From NCBI GenBank assembly GCA_900316585.1, contig ONDM01000003.1, positions 62,001-126,000 on the forward strand: a DNA stretch of 64,000 bases. The letters run 5' to 3'. Source of the stretch: an uncultured Prevotellaceae bacterium (GTDB taxonomy: Bacteria; Bacteroidota; Bacteroidia; Bacteroidales; Bacteroidaceae). Both the position numbers and the translations under genes were made by a program. A model generated the notes under the pieces. It was not told where the DNA came from, did not search any database, and saw only the letters and a list, made by a program, of their open reading frames with translations. This document shows positions 61,624 to 64,000 of the stretch, one piece after another (position 1 is the first letter of the stretch; the number at the start of each line of letters is the position of its first letter).

Positions 61624-62823
61624 ATGAAAAAGATATTTTCAAATACGGTTTTATTGCTGGCTGGTGTCTTCGCATTGAGTTCATGCGAGAAGGACCTGGA
61701 TTCAAATCCTACATTGGTTAATCCTACCACCTTCACCTTGAACACTCCAGCAGTATCCAGCAATATTGAACTGGAGAATACAAATAGTATTACACTGACT
61801 TGGTCACAACCACAGTTTACTGAACCTAATGCCCCTGTGGCTGCCAACTATTTGGTTCAGTTCTCACCAACTGGTTCATTCAATAAAAGATTTGACCCGA
61901 ATGCTGAGGAAAATCCAGGTGCTGACTATTTTCAGTTTGATGAGACTTTCACTACCTGCTCTGCAACATTTTTATCAGAGGACATAGACAAGGCTGCAGA
62001 ACATATTCTGGGTTGGGAAAGTGAAGCAGATGTTCCTTCATCACTTAATTTGACTTTCCGAGTTCTGGCCGCAGTTCAGAATGCTTCATTCGAGACACTT
62101 TCATCCATTACATCAAACGAAATTACCCTTGGTGTAGTACCTTATTATGTAATGTTGGTAGCTGCAGACCCAGATATCTGGTACTTGATTGGTAGTGATA
62201 TCGCAGATGGTACATGGGGCGGCTCAGTTCCTACTCAGACATTCCCAATGGAGACAGTTAAGGATTATGCTTATAACACTTCTACTGGTGCCGGTATCAT
62301 CACTTGGACTGGTTATTTGGAAGGTAAGGGCTTCAAACTGAAACATACTCCTGATTCTTGGGATGAACAGTGGGGTCAGGGTGCTTCCTTCGGCGAGTTC
62401 GTTATGAATGATGGTGGTTCAGGCAACATTACTGTTCCAACAGCAGGCATCTACACCGTTACTTTGAATACTGAGACTAATGAATTGACTATTGAGGCTA
62501 CTGATAAAGCTAAGGTATTTGCTGGTATGTCTATCTCTGGTGACTTCAATGGATGGGGTGACACAGAAATGGCTCCAATTCATACGGCAGTGGCTGAAAA
62601 CCATGACTGGTATGCTACTGTGACTCTGGATGGTACTCAGGGTATCAAGATCAAGGAAACTGGTTCTTGGGATTACAACTCTGGTGGTGCTCTTGTAGAG
62701 CTCCAGGATGGTAGTTACTATGGCACAGGTAGTAATGGTGGTGACAACTTGTATCCAGCTGCTGGTACATATCTGGTTATCTATAACGATATTACTCGTC
62801 ACTACCGTTTTATTCTACAGTAA
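61624..62823 (+). CDS. susE: SusE-like outer-membrane starch-binding lipoprotein
   Basis: 399 residues, lipoprotein signal ending FALSSC followed by EKDLDS. An N-terminal Ig-like SusE domain (about 30-165; FTLNTPAVSSNIELENTNSITLTWSQP) precedes two beta-sandwich starch-binding modules (WYLIGSDIADGTWGGSVPTQ and VFAGMSISGDFNGWGDTEMAP) with aromatic residues suited to glucan binding. It captures starch at the cell surface. It lies 19 bp after susD. Assignment as SusE rests on its order, domains and length. Confidence 0.88.
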   Translation: MKKIFSNTVLLLAGVFALSSCEKDLDSNPTLVNPTTFTLNTPAVSSNIELENTNSITLTWSQPQFTEPNAPVAANYLVQFSPTGSFNKRFDPNAEENPGADYFQFDETFTTCSATFLSEDIDKAAEHILGWESEADVPSSLNLTFRVLAAVQNASFETLSSITSNEITLGVVPYYVMLVAADPDIWYLIGSDIADGTWGGSVPTQTFPMETVKDYAYNTSTGAGIITWTGYLEGKGFKLKHTPDSWDEQWGQGASFGEFVMNDGGSGNITVPTAGIYTVTLNTETNELTIEATDKAKVFAGMSISGDFNGWGDTEMAPIHTAVAENHDWYATVTLDGTQGIKIKETGSWDYNSGGALVELQDGSYYGTGSNGGDNLYPAAGTYLVIYNDITRHYRFILQ

Positions 62824-62845
62824 TAACCTTTAATACGCAATTTAA

Positions 62846-64000
62846 ATGAAAAAGACATTATTATATGCATTGTTACTGTCCACTACTATGGTGGCATGTA
62901 CAGGCGATTATGAGGACTGGGCTACCCCACAGAGTAATGCCCAGGAAGATGGTATCTCTTTCAACGGTGCTCGCGTACAGGAGGTTGGTACCATAGATTT
63001 TGCAGAAGTAACTGAGCCAACAGTAAAAGTTGCTACTATTACTGCTCCTACTTCTTCTAGCTCAGATTTCAAGGCTACTGGCGATTATTCTTTGCTAATT
63101 GATGGTGTAGAATATGCTATTGATGCTGATGGTTTCATGAGCACGGATGAATTGGTAAGTCTTGTTGAAGGTAAGTATGGCAAGCGTCCTACAACCCGTG
63201 ATGTGGATGCAACTCTTGTAAGTTGGTTGACCAATGGCTCAACTACTGCAAAGGTGACTACAGCTTTCCAGATTCATGCAATTCCAGAGGCTCCAGTTAT
63301 AGAGGATGCCTATTACATAACTGGTGGTATTAATGGCTGGAACAACACCAATACAGACTATGTTCTGAAAAACAGTGGTGCTGATGTATACGATGACCCA
63401 ATCTTCACTTGTCTGATACCTGCTGAGGTCGTAGGTGATGGATTTGAGTACAAGGTTACTCCTGAAAGTGGTCTGGGTGGTGACTGGAGCAGCTGTCTGA
63501 CTGCATCTGACACAGAAGGTAAGTTCTGGGACAAGAACCAGGGTGGAAATCTTGCTGTTGCAGGTGTAGAAGGTGCTATGCTGTACAAGATCATTTTCGA
63601 TATGCTGAACATGACCTATGAAGTTCAGGCTTTGAGTTTCAAGCAGTTTGTTTATTTCATAGGTGCTACCGATGGTTGGTCACAGGCTTATCAGAAGTTG
63701 GAATCTCCAGATTACAGTGGTGTATACACAGGCTTTGTCTATGTAGCTGATCCAAATGGTTGGGGCCTGCAGTTCAAGTTCCAGAGAACTCAGAATTCTT
63801 GGGATGATGAAATTAACAGTGGTACATTCTCATCTATCACAGGTGATTTGGAAGATTGTGGTGGTAACATTGGCGCTACTGCTGGTGAAGGCGTTTACTT
63901 CTTTACTATGGATTTAGCCAATTCAACACTGAATGCAGTTAAGGTGAATACCATGGGTATTATTGGTGATTTCAATGGCTGGAGTGGTGATGTAGTTATG
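62846..64000 (+). CDS. susF: SusF-like surface starch-binding lipoprotein (runs off the window)
   Basis: 385 codons are visible from the ATG at 62846 with no stop, so the gene is cut by the window end. Lipoprotein signal MKKTLLYALLLSTTMVAC. After an N-terminal Ig-like part (TVKVATITAPTSSSSDFKATGDYSLLIDG) there are repeated SusE/SusF-type modules: YYITGGINGWNNTNTDYVL, VYFIGATDGWSQAYQKLESPDYSGV and MGIIGDFNGWSG beginning a third. It should add further starch-binding sites at the surface. SusG-type amylase may follow outside the window. Confidence 0.85.
   Translation, partial: MKKTLLYALLLSTTMVACTGDYEDWATPQSNAQEDGISFNGARVQEVGTIDFAEVTEPTVKVATITAPTSSSSDFKATGDYSLLIDGVEYAIDADGFMSTDELVSLVEGKYGKRPTTRDVDATLVSWLTNGSTTAKVTTAFQIHAIPEAPVIEDAYYITGGINGWNNTNTDYVLKNSGADVYDDPIFTCLIPAEVVGDGFEYKVTPESGLGGDWSSCLTASDTEGKFWDKNQGGNLAVAGVEGAMLYKIIFDMLNMTYEVQALSFKQFVYFIGATDGWSQAYQKLESPDYSGVYTGFVYVADPNGWGLQFKFQRTQNSWDDEINSGTFSSITGDLEDCGGNIGATAGEGVYFFTMDLANSTLNAVKVNTMGIIGDFNGWSGDVVM

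Noticed and set aside
1..64000. tRNA genes, CRISPR arrays, insertion sequences and prophage genes
   Set aside because: None could be supported from reading the sequence. The holin-like protein is a chromosomal family, not phage evidence.

Overview
The window is about 43% GC by eye and reads as a chromosome segment of a Bacteroidales bacterium (Bacteroides, Phocaeicola, Prevotella or Paraprevotella type) from a glycan-rich niche such as the gut. The reasons are the SusC/SusD/SusE-type starch locus, many secreted glycoside hydrolases, promoters of the Bacteroidetes form TTTG-N19-TAnnTTTG, no obvious Shine-Dalgarno sequences, and conserved Bacteroidales neighbourhoods (thrS-infC-rpmI-rplT followed by a 6S-like RNA; the ilv operon with an acyl-ACP thioesterase). 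The genus cannot be fixed from sequence reading alone.

Region 1 (1-20600) is an N-glycan degradation cluster. After a YitT-type membrane protein comes an operon for a PNGase F-type amidase, a GH29 fucosidase, a GH3 enzyme, a GH92 alpha-mannosidase, NagB and a NagB-like/PIG-L fusion. After a hairpin follow a second GH29, a CBM9-like protein and a TIM-barrel glycosidase-like lipoprotein. On the opposite strand lie a GH130 mannoside phosphorylase and a sugar symporter, divergent from a large transglutaminase-domain protein. Together they could strip N-glycans from protein, trim fucose and mannose, phosphorolyse Man-GlcNAc and feed GlcN6P into glycolysis. No SusC/SusD pair lies inside this cluster.

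Region 2 (20770-27050) is the branched-chain amino acid operon ilvD-ilvB-ilvN-thioesterase-ilvC. A leader encodes a 30-residue Leu/Val-rich peptide and shows all the parts of a ribosome-mediated attenuator.

Region 3 (27050-42800) is mostly core: a small envelope trio (YtxH, holin-like, small protein), an HU-like protein, a SPOR lipoprotein, an RND efflux operon, ruvX-def-TPR, thrS-infC-rpmI-rplT with a 6S-like RNA behind it, and mltG.

Region 4 (42830-64000) handles starch and maltodextrin: malQ (DPE2-like)-pullulanase-SusA-like amylase, then an unrelated stretch (OmpA-like lipoprotein, metallophosphoesterase, small secreted protein, DUF4380-like lipoprotein, hypothetical protein), then a LacI regulator plus maltose-type MFS transporter divergent from susC-susD-susE-susF (susF runs off the end). 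The same 14-bp palindrome lies upstream of malQ and of susC, at exactly the same distance (68 bp) from the predicted -7 box, so the LacI protein probably controls both operons, possibly as an activator.
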